Shown piece by piece: positions 40,801-49,303 of a DNA stretch of 64,000 bases. The position numbers were made by a program, and so were the translations under genes. Where the stretch lies: NCBI GenBank assembly GCA_964545715.1, contig CAZJHX010000018.1:27185-91184 (forward strand). Direction: 5' to 3'. The stretch is from CAZJHX01 sp964545715 (GTDB lineage Bacteria > Myxococcota_A > UBA9042 > GCA-2863065). How positions within the stretch are numbered: position 1 is the first letter of the stretch; each line of letters opens with the position of its first letter. The notes beneath the pieces are model-generated. The model worked only from the letters and a program-made list of their open reading frames with translations. It did no database searches and was not told the DNA's origin.

Positions 40801-42509
40801 ACAGCCAGCTTCAGTTCATCGCGGAGCCCACCGCAGCCGAGGCGATCGGCACGCCTGAAGAGCTGTCGACCGATGAGCGCATGGTGATCGAGACCGTGCG
40901 CCGGTTTGTGGACAAAGAGGTGCTGCCGCACACCGCCGACCTGGAGGCCGGTGATGTGGACGTCTTGGTACAGCTGCTGCGGCGGGCTGCCGAGATCGGC
41001 CTGACCGGAGTCGGCATCCCAGAGGAGTTCGGCGGGATGGGGGCCACAGTAACCACCGCCATGCTGGCGTCTACCGAGCTGGGACGCCAGGAGTCGTTTG
41101 CCACGTCGATCGGCGCCCACGTGGGCATCGGCAGCATGCCGCTGATGCTGTTTGGGTCGGACGCGCTCAAGCGCCGGTATCTGCCCGAGCTGGCGACGCT
41201 GGAGCGCGTCGGAGCGTACGCATTGACCGAGCCCGGCGCCGGCTCCGACGCGATGGGCCTGTCCACGCGCGCCCGGCGCACACCGGACGGATCGGGCTTT
41301 GAGATCTCGGGCGTGAAGCAGTTCATCACAAACGCGCCGATCGCGGGCCTGCTGACCGTCTTTGCCCAGCTGGAGGGGGAGGGGGTGACCGCATTTGTGG
41401 TCCCCGGGGACGCGCCCGGGGTCACCGCCGGACCGCTGGAGCACAAGATGGGCATGCGGGGCTCGCCGACGGCGTCGGTGACCTTCGAGGCGGTGACCGT
41501 GCCCACGGACCACGTTCTGGGCGAGGTCGGCAAGGGCCATCGGGTTGCGTTCAACATCCTGAACATCGGCCGCATCAAGCTGGGCTTCGGGTCGCTGGGG
41601 TGCGCTCGGGACGCGATCTCTCACGCGGCGGTTTATGCCATGGAGCGCAAGCAGTTCGGGCGCCCGATCGGCGAGTTTGGGCTGATCCGCGACAAGCTGG
41701 CTGAGATGGCGGCGGCCGTGTTTCTGCTGGATGGCGTCTGTCTGCGTCTGGCGCGGGCGCTGGACGGGCGCCTGCCGGGCGGCTTTCACACGGCCGACGG
41801 CGCTCAGGCGGCGGCTGTGCTCAAAGACTTCGCCGTCCCGAGCGCGTTGCTGAAGCTGCTCGGCTCCGAGGTCGTCGCCGAGGTGGCTGACGAGGCGGTG
41901 CAGATCCACGGCGGCTACGGCTTTATCGAGGACTACGCGGTGTGTCGCATCTATCGGGATGTGCGGGTCAACCGGATCTTCGAGGGCACCAACGAGATCA
42001 ATCGTCTGCTGGCGGCCGGCGGCGCGCTCAAGGGCGGGATGGCCGGGGCGTACCCACTGCCGGGCTTGCTGGCCCTGGGGCGGGGGGCCGCACCGGCGAC
42101 CGGGCCGTCCGCCGGTGCGTTGGCGCACAACCTGCGCTGGGCGTTTGGCCGGCTCGCGGGTCACGCGATGAGCCGCTATGGCGTTGCGCTGCAAGAAGAG
42201 CAGCAGGTGCTCGGCGGCCTGGCGGACCTGCTGCTGGCGCTGTATGCGCTGGACACGGCCGACGCTCGCCTGGCCAGGGACGCCGCCCGCGGTGGCCCGC
42301 TGTCACGCGGCGCCGGCGACGCTCTGCTGACCGTGGCGGCCGACCGGCTTCGCGCGCGCGCCTTGAAGACGCTGCACACGCTGGCCGGTCGCGTGGCGCC
42401 TGAGGATGCGAGTACGCTGCTGGCGCCGTTTCTGAGCCCGGATCCAGACGCTCCCGAGGCCCGGGAGCAGGTCGCCGCTCGAGTGCTGGCTCGCGGCGGG
42501 CCGGTGTAG
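40797..42509 (+). CDS. Large acyl-CoA dehydrogenase with C-terminal extension (VLCAD/ACAD9-like)
   Basis: 570 residues. The core has GIPEEFGGMG, ALTEPGAGSDAMG, FITNAPIAG, RKQFGRPI and IHGGYGFIEDYAVCRIYRDVRVNRI, with the catalytic-type Glu in FEGTNEINR. About 165 extra residues follow, helical and Ala/Leu-rich, as in VLCAD/ACAD9 proteins, where the extension aids dimer or membrane contacts. Long or bulky acyl-CoA substrates are likely. It is the last gene of the operon, and no clear terminator was found. Confidence 0.9.
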   Translation: MNSQLQFIAEPTAAEAIGTPEELSTDERMVIETVRRFVDKEVLPHTADLEAGDVDVLVQLLRRAAEIGLTGVGIPEEFGGMGATVTTAMLASTELGRQESFATSIGAHVGIGSMPLMLFGSDALKRRYLPELATLERVGAYALTEPGAGSDAMGLSTRARRTPDGSGFEISGVKQFITNAPIAGLLTVFAQLEGEGVTAFVVPGDAPGVTAGPLEHKMGMRGSPTASVTFEAVTVPTDHVLGEVGKGHRVAFNILNIGRIKLGFGSLGCARDAISHAAVYAMERKQFGRPIGEFGLIRDKLAEMAAAVFLLDGVCLRLARALDGRLPGGFHTADGAQAAAVLKDFAVPSALLKLLGSEVVAEVADEAVQIHGGYGFIEDYAVCRIYRDVRVNRIFEGTNEINRLLAAGGALKGGMAGAYPLPGLLALGRGAAPATGPSAGALAHNLRWAFGRLAGHAMSRYGVALQEEQQVLGGLADLLLALYALDTADARLARDAARGGPLSRGAGDALLTVAADRLRARALKTLHTLAGRVAPEDASTLLAPFLSPDPDAPEAREQVAARVLARGGPV

Positions 42510-42679
42510 GCTCGATCCTCCTGCCGTGAAGACGGCCTGGTTCGCGCGGCGTGTCAGGTCAGGTTTCATCGGGCACCTGGTCGCTGAGCCGGCTCACGGA
42601 GGCGGAGCTGACCCGGACGTGGTTGGCGGCCGGCATGATCGCGGTCGGCCCAACGATACACCGCTGCGCGCCAGTCGGG

Positions 42680-42685
42680 TATGAT
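42680..42685 (+). promoter_or_regulatory. -10-like TATGAT 8 nt before ATG 42694
   Basis: It lies in the 184-nt gap after the acyl-CoA operon. The downstream gene has no Shine-Dalgarno, so a leaderless transcript is possible. No convincing -35 box was seen. Confidence 0.4.
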
Positions 42686-42693
42686 GCGCCGCC

Positions 42694-44313
42694 ATGATGG
42701 TGAGTTGGAGTTGTGCCTTGCTGCTGGCGGGCTGGACGCCTACGACCGGCCTGTGCGAGGGGCTGTCGACCACGACGACGGTGACCGCGGTGAGCGAGCG
42801 CGCCAATATGCTGGTCGTTGCCGGCGAGTTCGAATGGTGCGACGAAGTCGACACGGGTGGATCGATCGACGAGCGGCGAGGGCGCGTCGCATTCGCTCAG
42901 CTTCGCGGGTTCGATGGCACGGTGACCGCTTGGTTTCTGGACACAGCCGCGCCGAACGCGCGCCGGAGGTTTGCGAGCCGATTCGGTGCGGAGGCCGGCG
43001 CTCCCAAGCCACTCAGCGCGCTGGCGGCGCGGGTTCGGACGATCGGCGCAGTGCCGCTCGCGCAGCTGCGGGTCAGCCCTCGCGGATGCACCAGCGCAGT
43101 CAGGCGCGTAGCCGAGAAGCCTGCCGGCGATGCCGACTTCGAGGAGGAGGCCGTGACGTTGCAGGTGCGCCAGGCCGGGCGCATTGTGCGCAGCCATCCG
43201 GTCGGGAACTCGGCGGTCGACGGTGGGGACCCGGTGGCGGACGCTCTGTTTCTCCCCGCGACGCGCCGGCTGCTCGTGACCAGTCGCCTGTACAGCTGTG
43301 GCGGGCCCCCGCCGGGATACGGCGGCGATGACGGGGGCGAGTGCTATCCCGAGGAGATGAACAGCGTCGAGGTTCTTGCAAACGCCGACCTGGGCCGGTG
43401 CTTCGTCGACCCCACCGTCGGTACCACCCTGCCGGCGCTGGAGATCGCGGAGATCTGTCTGGTCGCCGGCAGCGTGCCCTACGCCAAGCTCGACGTCGGG
43501 CAGTCGAAGGTGTTGAAGCTGGTGGCCGCCGGCGCTCCGGCGGCCGCGCTGTACGACACGCGTGACCTGGACGAGGCGACCTGGGGGCGTTTGCTGGTCG
43601 TCGCCGGGGCGTTCCCAACAAAGGCGGATGCGAGGCCGCTGGCAGCGGCGCTCAAGCAGAAGGGGATCAAGACCCAGGCGCGACGGTGCAGTCCGCTTCG
43701 CGACGCGCACCCGGTGCGGGTCGCAGCCGACGTCCGCCCTGTGCCGGCGATGTCGAATGACCGTGTTGCGGTCGAGGCCGGCCCGGTCGAGCCCGGCTGT
43801 CTGGGCTGGTCGCCCAAGCTCAAGGGCGCGGTCTGCGTCGACGGTTACGGTGTGGAGGGCCAGATCTCCGAGTGGCAGCTGCGCGCCCGCGGCACCACCC
43901 CGCTCACGATCCCACTGCCCGTACGAGACGGCTTCACGCCGCAGGAGATCCGACTGATCGCGCAGGACGTCAAGCAGCTCCACAGTGCCGTCGGCGGCGA
44001 TGGTCTACGCTCGCTGGCGGGCTTGCCGCAGCGAGAGCTGAGGCGCCGACAGTCGCGGGTCTTTCAGTTGGCTCCGAACACCCCGCACGTCGGCATCCGC
44101 TGGCAACGTGGCGAGTTGATGTGGCGCTGCGGCCGCGGCGCGTGGACTCGGCTGACAGTGGTCGACTACGAGGACAAGGCGACCGCAAGCGTGCGAATCG
44201 TCCCGGGCGGCCGGCTGCTGATCGTGCTGACCGAGGAGTACGTGGACAACGAGTCCGACGCGCGGTCGCACGAGCACTTCGTCGTGACCCCCGCGCGCTG
44301 CCCCGCGCAGTAG
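42694..44313 (+). CDS. Exported protein of unknown function
   Basis: 539 residues. The N-terminus is a short signal peptide (hydrophobic ~15 residues, then a Thr/Gly-rich cleavage region). The rest is beta-rich with scattered Cys that could pair (SPRGCTSAV, YSCGG, GECYPEE, GRCFVD, EICLVAG, RRCSPL). One segment, 'LLVVAGAFPTKADARPLAAALKQKG', looks like a small SPOR-type fold, but this is weak. No family is assigned. It stands between the acyl-CoA operon and the DUF4140/4139 gene. Confidence 0.7.
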   Translation: MMVSWSCALLLAGWTPTTGLCEGLSTTTTVTAVSERANMLVVAGEFEWCDEVDTGGSIDERRGRVAFAQLRGFDGTVTAWFLDTAAPNARRRFASRFGAEAGAPKPLSALAARVRTIGAVPLAQLRVSPRGCTSAVRRVAEKPAGDADFEEEAVTLQVRQAGRIVRSHPVGNSAVDGGDPVADALFLPATRRLLVTSRLYSCGGPPPGYGGDDGGECYPEEMNSVEVLANADLGRCFVDPTVGTTLPALEIAEICLVAGSVPYAKLDVGQSKVLKLVAAGAPAAALYDTRDLDEATWGRLLVVAGAFPTKADARPLAAALKQKGIKTQARRCSPLRDAHPVRVAADVRPVPAMSNDRVAVEAGPVEPGCLGWSPKLKGAVCVDGYGVEGQISEWQLRARGTTPLTIPLPVRDGFTPQEIRLIAQDVKQLHSAVGGDGLRSLAGLPQRELRRRQSRVFQLAPNTPHVGIRWQRGELMWRCGRGAWTRLTVVDYEDKATASVRIVPGGRLLIVLTEEYVDNESDARSHEHFVVTPARCPAQ

Positions 44314-44394
44314 CGCATCCCAGCGGGCGCGCGGAATGGGGGCGCGCTCACACTGGTTGCGGCAGGTGTCGAGGACATCTGGGAGCAACAAGAC

Positions 44395-46161
44395 ATGAGA
44401 AACTGTATTGCCGCCATGGCTCTGACCATGGGGTTTGTGACGGGTTTTGTGGGAGTGGCGCAGGCGGTGGACCCGCCGAAGACGCTGTCGACGCTGATCA
44501 AAGAGGTCACCATCTACGCGGATCGGGCTCGCGTGACGCGGGTCGGCGCGCTGGACATCGCCGGGGCGGACTCGCAGGTGGTCGTCACGGGGCTGCCGGG
44601 GTGGATCGATCAGGAGTCGGTGCGCGTGACGCTGTCCCCGGCCAGTCGCGGGCGCATTCTGGACGTCACGACCGAGACTACGTTTCTGGCCACGGCGACC
44701 AAAGAGCGCGTCCGCCTGGCGGAGGCGGCTGTGCTGGAGGTGGCCGACAAGCTGGCCGAGATCAACGACGAGCGCCGAGTCCTTCAAGCCGAGATCAAGC
44801 AACTGGAGGCCGTGCGCGCCTTTTCGGTGGCGAAGCTTCCAAGGGACATGGCCGCCCGCCCGGTCAAGCCGCGCGCGTTCGGAGAGACCATCGACTTTGT
44901 GAGCACGCGGCTGCGCAAAATCCATGCGGCCGTGCGCGTACTCAACAAGCACACCCGAGAGCTGCAGCCCGAGCTGGCACGCCGCAAGCGCGCGCGTGCG
45001 GACCTGCAGATGGAAGCCAAGCTACAGCAGTCGCAGGTCACCGTCGGCTTGTCCGGGGCGGGGCGCGCCAAGCTCATTCTGACCTACCTGACACCGGGCG
45101 CCTCTTGGGAGCCGGTGGCGGAGCTGCGTACGCAGAAGGGAAAGACTGCGACGCTGGTGCAATATGCGTCGGTCGTTCAAACCACCGGCGAGGACTGGGT
45201 CGGCGCCAAGCTGTCGTTTTCGACGCAGCGGCCGGGCGAAACGCTGGCGGTCCCTGCCGCCCAGGCGCTGTTGGTGGGGGGCGGGGGCCGAGGGCTGGGC
45301 AACGTGATGCAGCGCATGGGCGCATCCTTCGACCGGGCACAGGTCGCCTATTCGCAACAAAACGAGCTCGTGGTGCGGTCCAACGCCAGCTGGTCGACCA
45401 ACGTCAAGCGGCAGCGGTCGGTGCAGACGCGGGCCATCGCGTCGTTCCGAAAGCTGCGCAAGCGCGGAACCACGGCGCACTTTGTGGCGCGGGCGTCGCG
45501 AGCCGTCCGTGCAAGCGGCAAGCCGGTCCGAGTGCCGATCGCCGAGGGCGCGTTTGACCTGAAGTCCCGTCTGGTGGCCGTGCCGGAGGTCTCTCTGAAT
45601 GCCGTGCGCACGGCCCAGCTGGTCAATACCACCGGGCAGGCCATCCTGCCGGGCAAGGCGGCGCTCTTTGCCGATGGAGCCTTTGTCGGCAAGACCGAGC
45701 TGGACTTTGTCGCGCCCGGCGAGAGCTTCTCGGTCTTTCTAGGTGTTGACGACGGGATCAAGTTGGAGCGCACACTGGACCGCACCCGCAGCTCGATCGA
45801 TCGCGGTCGCAAACGGACCGATCTGACGGTGTCGTACCGAATCAGCGCCCGCAACTTGTCCAAGCGTCCGATCACCGTCGACCTGACGGACCGCGTGCCG
45901 GTCGTGCAGGACGACGACATCGATCTGGACGATCTCGTCATTCCGGAGCACGCGAAGCGCCATCGCGACGGGCTCGTCAAGTGGCGGGCCACGCTGGCCC
46001 CCGGCGCCGAGATGACCTGGCGGATCGAATACGAGCTGGAGTACCCGACCGGTCTGGCCGCGCGCCCGACGCCGCCCGCGCAAAAGCGTCGCCGAGGCGG
46101 CCGTCCCGAACCGTCCCGGATGCTCTATGACGACATCAAGCAGCTGGAGAGCGCCTTTTAA
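44395..46161 (+). CDS. DUF4140/DUF4139 (mucoidy inhibitor A-like) exported protein
   Basis: 588 residues. A signal peptide ends near AQAVD. 'IKEVTIYADRARVTRVG...' marks the N-terminal DUF4140, followed by a coiled-coil (about residues 100-205). The DUF4139 region has 'YLTPGASWEPVAELRT', 'YASVVQTTGEDWVGAKLSFSTQRP', and a late 'SKRPITVDLTDRVPV' and 'WRATLAPGAEMTWRIEYELEYP'. These proteins are periplasmic or secreted and poorly understood. GGGAG lies upstream of the ATG. Convergent with the P-domain protein gene, 8 nt apart. Confidence 0.88.
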   Translation: MRNCIAAMALTMGFVTGFVGVAQAVDPPKTLSTLIKEVTIYADRARVTRVGALDIAGADSQVVVTGLPGWIDQESVRVTLSPASRGRILDVTTETTFLATATKERVRLAEAAVLEVADKLAEINDERRVLQAEIKQLEAVRAFSVAKLPRDMAARPVKPRAFGETIDFVSTRLRKIHAAVRVLNKHTRELQPELARRKRARADLQMEAKLQQSQVTVGLSGAGRAKLILTYLTPGASWEPVAELRTQKGKTATLVQYASVVQTTGEDWVGAKLSFSTQRPGETLAVPAAQALLVGGGGRGLGNVMQRMGASFDRAQVAYSQQNELVVRSNASWSTNVKRQRSVQTRAIASFRKLRKRGTTAHFVARASRAVRASGKPVRVPIAEGAFDLKSRLVAVPEVSLNAVRTAQLVNTTGQAILPGKAALFADGAFVGKTELDFVAPGESFSVFLGVDDGIKLERTLDRTRSSIDRGRKRTDLTVSYRISARNLSKRPITVDLTDRVPVVQDDDIDLDDLVIPEHAKRHRDGLVKWRATLAPGAEMTWRIEYELEYPTGLAARPTPPAQKRRRGGRPEPSRMLYDDIKQLESAF

Positions 46162-46169
46162 GACGAGGT

Positions 46170-48005
46170 CTAGTTCGACCAGGACACGTTGCGGAAGTAC
46201 TTGTTCCAGTCGGCGGGATCGGGGGCAGTCGTGCCTTTGATTCTGCACACGCCGATGATTGTCATCTCGTTGGGGTCGCCACAGTCGTCGCTGAACTGCT
46301 CGAATCTCAGCCCGGGCAGGCCCAGCTTCGTGATCTGCGTCGCCTTGAACACTGTGTCGGCCGTGTGGTTGTTTTTGTCGCAGTGGCTGCGAATCGCGAA
46401 GGTGTGCACCTGCCAGTTGCTGTCCGCACAGGTGTACTCGTAGGGCTGTTTGGCCGTGCCGCACGCGTCGCAGCTGTAGTTGAAGACGTTGACTCCGTTC
46501 GTGTTGCCGTACTTGGTCGTGTTGTCGCCGTGATAGAACTGGTCGGGTGTGATCAGCTGGTAGTCCGGTGTCGGGCTGTCCATGTTGCAAAACACCTCGA
46601 AAGCGTCGACGGGTGAGCCGCCGTTGGGGTCGATGAGGTACTTGGCGGGCCCGGCCGCCGGGTTGTTGGACTTGATGATCAGGCAGCTCTGGGCCGCACA
46701 GCTGCTCGGCAGGCCCGCGCAGGTGAACCCGGGCTCGATCTGGCATGCTGCATTGCAGCCGTCGCCGCCCAGGGCGTCGCCGTCATCGCACTCTTCGGCG
46801 CCCTGAACCTTGCCGTCACCGCAGACACCGCTCGCCACCGCCTGGAACTCGCCGTCGATGCAGACCCGGATGACGTTGTCGGTGGTGTCCAGGTAGATCG
46901 CGCCCAACTTCGATGCGTCGCACGCGAAAGGCGGGCCGGCGCTCAGCTGTAGCCGAGCATTCAAGATCTGGTTGCCGCCCAGGTTCAGGTCCCCGTCGAT
47001 CGTCAGGCCACCTTCGCCGGTCACCTTCCCTTTGATGATCAAGTCGCCGTTCAGCGCGACCTTCTTTGTGGAGAGCGTCTGAATCTTGATCGACCAGGCC
47101 TCCAGTTTGGAGTTGGCGCCGTTCGTGTCGGAGATCTTCAGGTCCCACAGTCCCAAGGGATTCTTGCCGACCCAGGTGGTCAGGTCGCCGGACACGGTCG
47201 GCACAGGATCGGGGAAGGTCGCAGCAAACGCGTTGCCGCCACCCTTGTCGAACAGCGTATACGACGCGCCCGCGGGGTCGGTCAGCGTGATGATCGTGCC
47301 GCCCAGGTTTCCGTCAGTCGACACGCTGACGCTGACGGTGAGCTTTTCGGCGGATCCGACGTCCGGAAACTGGATCTGGCTTGTGACCCCGAAGTTGTAC
47401 GCCTTGGGGGTATCGGTGGCTTTGGACTCATCGACGAACTGGTTGCTCAGCAGATCGTTGGACACCTCGTTCAGCCCGTTGCTCGGCAGCTGACTCTGGT
47501 CGATGTTGCCCTTGGGCGTGACCTCGTCCTCCACCTTGGCCAGGATGTCAGCCGTGATCTGGGACAGCGACTTCCCCTCAAGCAGCGCCGCGTTGTCCGC
47601 CAGCTTGGCCGTGGCTGCGACCTCCGCCTCCGCCGCGAGCAGCGCGCTGGGCACCGCGCTCAACGGCCGGCGCGGCAACGGCGGCTCATTTTCGACCTGC
47701 ACCTCAATCCACGCGCTGCCGCCGAGGAGCACCGCGCCGGTGACCGGGTCCTGAAGTCCGAGAATCGCAGAAAAAGCCCCGCCGGCGGTCTCGATATCCT
47801 TGTGCTCTTCGCTCCACAGCGCCTCCCCGCCGGACGCCGCGGCAAACAAGCGAAAGGTGAGGTCGAACGACCCGTCGACCGCGATACCAGCCCCGCTTGC
47901 GAGCCGCCCCTGCACGCCGATCGTTCCGGGGACCTGAGCTCCCGCGGCCGACGACAGACACAAGACGAACCCCGTCCACAACAGTCTTCCTTTTGTGCTC
48001 AGCAT
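46170..48005 (-). CDS. Secreted multidomain protein: P-domain, myxo disulfide repeat, fibrinogen/GON-like end
   Basis: 611 residues. The signal peptide is cleaved near AGA-Q. Domain order: a tail-fibre-like 'GVQGRLASGAGIAVDGSFDLTFRLF' domain (25-120); a linker; a proprotein-convertase P-domain-like beta sandwich (about 200-310, ending NPLGLWDLKISD and EAWSIKI); 'CGDGKVQGAEECDDGD', the Myxococcus Cys-rich repeat (about 395-430); and a C-terminal region opening 'SCLIIKSNNPAAGPAKYLID' with 'VFCNMDSP', recalling GON/fibrinogen-like starts. A role in adhesion or recognition is an inference. A TAATCT box sits 6 nt before the ATG, and there is no Shine-Dalgarno. Confidence 0.82.
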   Translation of the reverse strand: MLSTKGRLLWTGFVLCLSSAAGAQVPGTIGVQGRLASGAGIAVDGSFDLTFRLFAAASGGEALWSEEHKDIETAGGAFSAILGLQDPVTGAVLLGGSAWIEVQVENEPPLPRRPLSAVPSALLAAEAEVAATAKLADNAALLEGKSLSQITADILAKVEDEVTPKGNIDQSQLPSNGLNEVSNDLLSNQFVDESKATDTPKAYNFGVTSQIQFPDVGSAEKLTVSVSVSTDGNLGGTIITLTDPAGASYTLFDKGGGNAFAATFPDPVPTVSGDLTTWVGKNPLGLWDLKISDTNGANSKLEAWSIKIQTLSTKKVALNGDLIIKGKVTGEGGLTIDGDLNLGGNQILNARLQLSAGPPFACDASKLGAIYLDTTDNVIRVCIDGEFQAVASGVCGDGKVQGAEECDDGDALGGDGCNAACQIEPGFTCAGLPSSCAAQSCLIIKSNNPAAGPAKYLIDPNGGSPVDAFEVFCNMDSPTPDYQLITPDQFYHGDNTTKYGNTNGVNVFNYSCDACGTAKQPYEYTCADSNWQVHTFAIRSHCDKNNHTADTVFKATQITKLGLPGLRFEQFSDDCGDPNEMTIIGVCRIKGTTAPDPADWNKYFRNVSWSN

Positions 48006-48011
48006 GCCGCG

Positions 48012-48017
48012 AGATTA
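48012..48017 (-). promoter_or_regulatory. -10-like TAATCT 6 nt before ATG 48005
   Basis: This is a minus-strand TAnnnT box directly upstream of the start of the P-domain protein, which has no Shine-Dalgarno. A TTGTCA lies upstream, but at only 12 nt spacing. Confidence 0.35.
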
Positions 48018-48122
48018 CCACGCCCCGGATGACAACGAATTGGTCGCCCGTCAGAATCGCCGGCCATATTGGCGATGCGTTGTCGGGCTTCGCGGGCTCA
48101 CGTCCGCCGCGCCGGCCGAGCC

Positions 48123-48578
48123 TCAATCCGGGCGGTCGGGAACGCCGCGGGCCCACTTCGAGTGCCCGGCGACGGTCGCTTTGAGCTTGAAGTCCATGCA
48201 GCCGTTGAACGTGTTCTTGTCGGGCACCTGAATCCAGATGTCATGCTTGAAGCCCGGCCACAGCAACACCTTTTTCGTCCTGTGGCCCACGACCACATCG
48301 ACCTCCTTGTCGGTGTCGCCCGTCTCGGGGTAGCCCCTCTGGATGAGCGACAGGGAGACCGGCACGCGCCAGTGCCGGTACCTGCGGGACACGTGCACGC
48401 GCACGGCGCACCGGAAGTCGCCGGCCTCGTAGCGGTAGCCGCGGATAGGGGTGGCCTCTTCCCCGCTGATGAACATGCACTTGATGTGCTTGACCGTCAC
48501 GTGTTTGTGGGGCCGGGGTTTCTCAGTCGCGGCAACGGTGCCCGAGAGCACTAGAAATGACATCAGAGCGCTGCACAT
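48123..48578 (-). CDS. Small exported protein of unknown function
   Basis: 151 residues. A short signal peptide (cleavage near VAATE) is followed by a basic, beta-rich domain with three Cys and aromatic/Arg patches ('RYRHWRVPVSLSLIQRG', 'KKVLLWPGFKHDIWIQVPD'). No family was recognised. A TACACT box lies 6 nt before the ATG and there is no Shine-Dalgarno. It is 118 nt upstream of the P-domain gene on the same strand. Confidence 0.65.
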   Translation of the reverse strand: MCSALMSFLVLSGTVAATEKPRPHKHVTVKHIKCMFISGEEATPIRGYRYEAGDFRCAVRVHVSRRYRHWRVPVSLSLIQRGYPETGDTDKEVDVVVGHRTKKVLLWPGFKHDIWIQVPDKNTFNGCMDFKLKATVAGHSKWARGVPDRPD

Positions 48579-48584
48579 GGACCC

Positions 48585-48590
48585 AGTGTA
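48585..48590 (-). promoter_or_regulatory. -10-like TACACT 6 nt before ATG 48578
   Basis: This box is spaced like TATACT before 24191 and TAATCT before 48005, consistent with a leaderless transcript. Confidence 0.35.
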
Positions 48591-48614
48591 GCGCGGGCGA
48601 AGACGCGTTGTCGG

Positions 48615-49253
48615 TCAATGCCTGGAGGGCGGGGTCGACCCCCTGTCGGAGGTGTCGGGGGTGTCGGCGCGCGTCCACCACCACAGCAGCGCCGGGACTG
48701 CGATGGGGACGACCAACAGGGCGCTTGACCACCCGCCGGCCAGCAGGGACGCACCTGTCGCGGCCATGGCGCCGGCGTAGACCGTGTTGCCCAGCGCGGA
48801 CGAGATGACGAACGGCCCCAGTCCCACGCGTCGGGCGCCTGCCGCGATCGCGACCGCCTCGGCCAGCACCGGGACCGGGCGGCTGAGCGCCACGGCGACC
48901 AGCGTCGGTGTCTCTTGCAGCCCCTGCGCCCAGCGCCCGGGGAGCAGGCGGCCCAGCGCGTAGCCCACCACGCTTCCAAGGATGAGTCCGCCCAACGCCC
49001 AGGCGAAGCCGGCGACCAGGCCCAGTCTCGCCCCCAGCAGGACGCCGACCACGCTGGAGGGCACCGGCGCCAGCACGTCCGCCATCAGCAGGGCGGCACC
49101 CACTGCGCCGAAGAGCAGCGCGTTTTCGCTAGTCGCCTCCAGCCAGCGCTCCCCGGGCAGCTCGCCGGCCACGGCGAACGGAACCAGCGGTACCGCCAGC
49201 GCGACGACGATCAGCAGCCAGAGCCGCTGGTTGGCCGTGCCGTTTGTCTTCAC
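48615..49253 (-). CDS. VTT/SNARE-associated (DedA-like) membrane protein
   Basis: 212 residues from GTG 49253; the longer ORF upstream runs antisense to other coding and is rejected. Five or six hydrophobic helices are present. The central part has 'ADVLAPVPSSVVGVLLGARLG', matching the re-entrant Pro-containing motif of VTT/DedA-type proteins, then 'GLILGSVVGYALGR' and 'SRPVPVLAEAVAIAAGARR'. The family is linked to lipid scrambling and membrane homeostasis. The start is uncertain, since there is no good Shine-Dalgarno. Confidence 0.75.
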   Translation of the reverse strand: MKTNGTANQRLWLLIVVALAVPLVPFAVAGELPGERWLEATSENALLFGAVGAALLMADVLAPVPSSVVGVLLGARLGLVAGFAWALGGLILGSVVGYALGRLLPGRWAQGLQETPTLVAVALSRPVPVLAEAVAIAAGARRVGLGPFVISSALGNTVYAGAMAATGASLLAGGWSSALLVVPIAVPALLWWWTRADTPDTSDRGSTPPSRH

Positions 49254-49303
49254 TTTGACACGCAACCGGGTCGGCAGGTCATTATGCGCGCGGTTTGATC
49301 CCA

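Noticed and set aside
42523..42536. Hairpin GCCGT-gaag-ACGGC after the acyl-CoA operon as a terminator
   Set aside because: The stem is only 5 bp and no T-run follows. It is too weak to call an intrinsic terminator.
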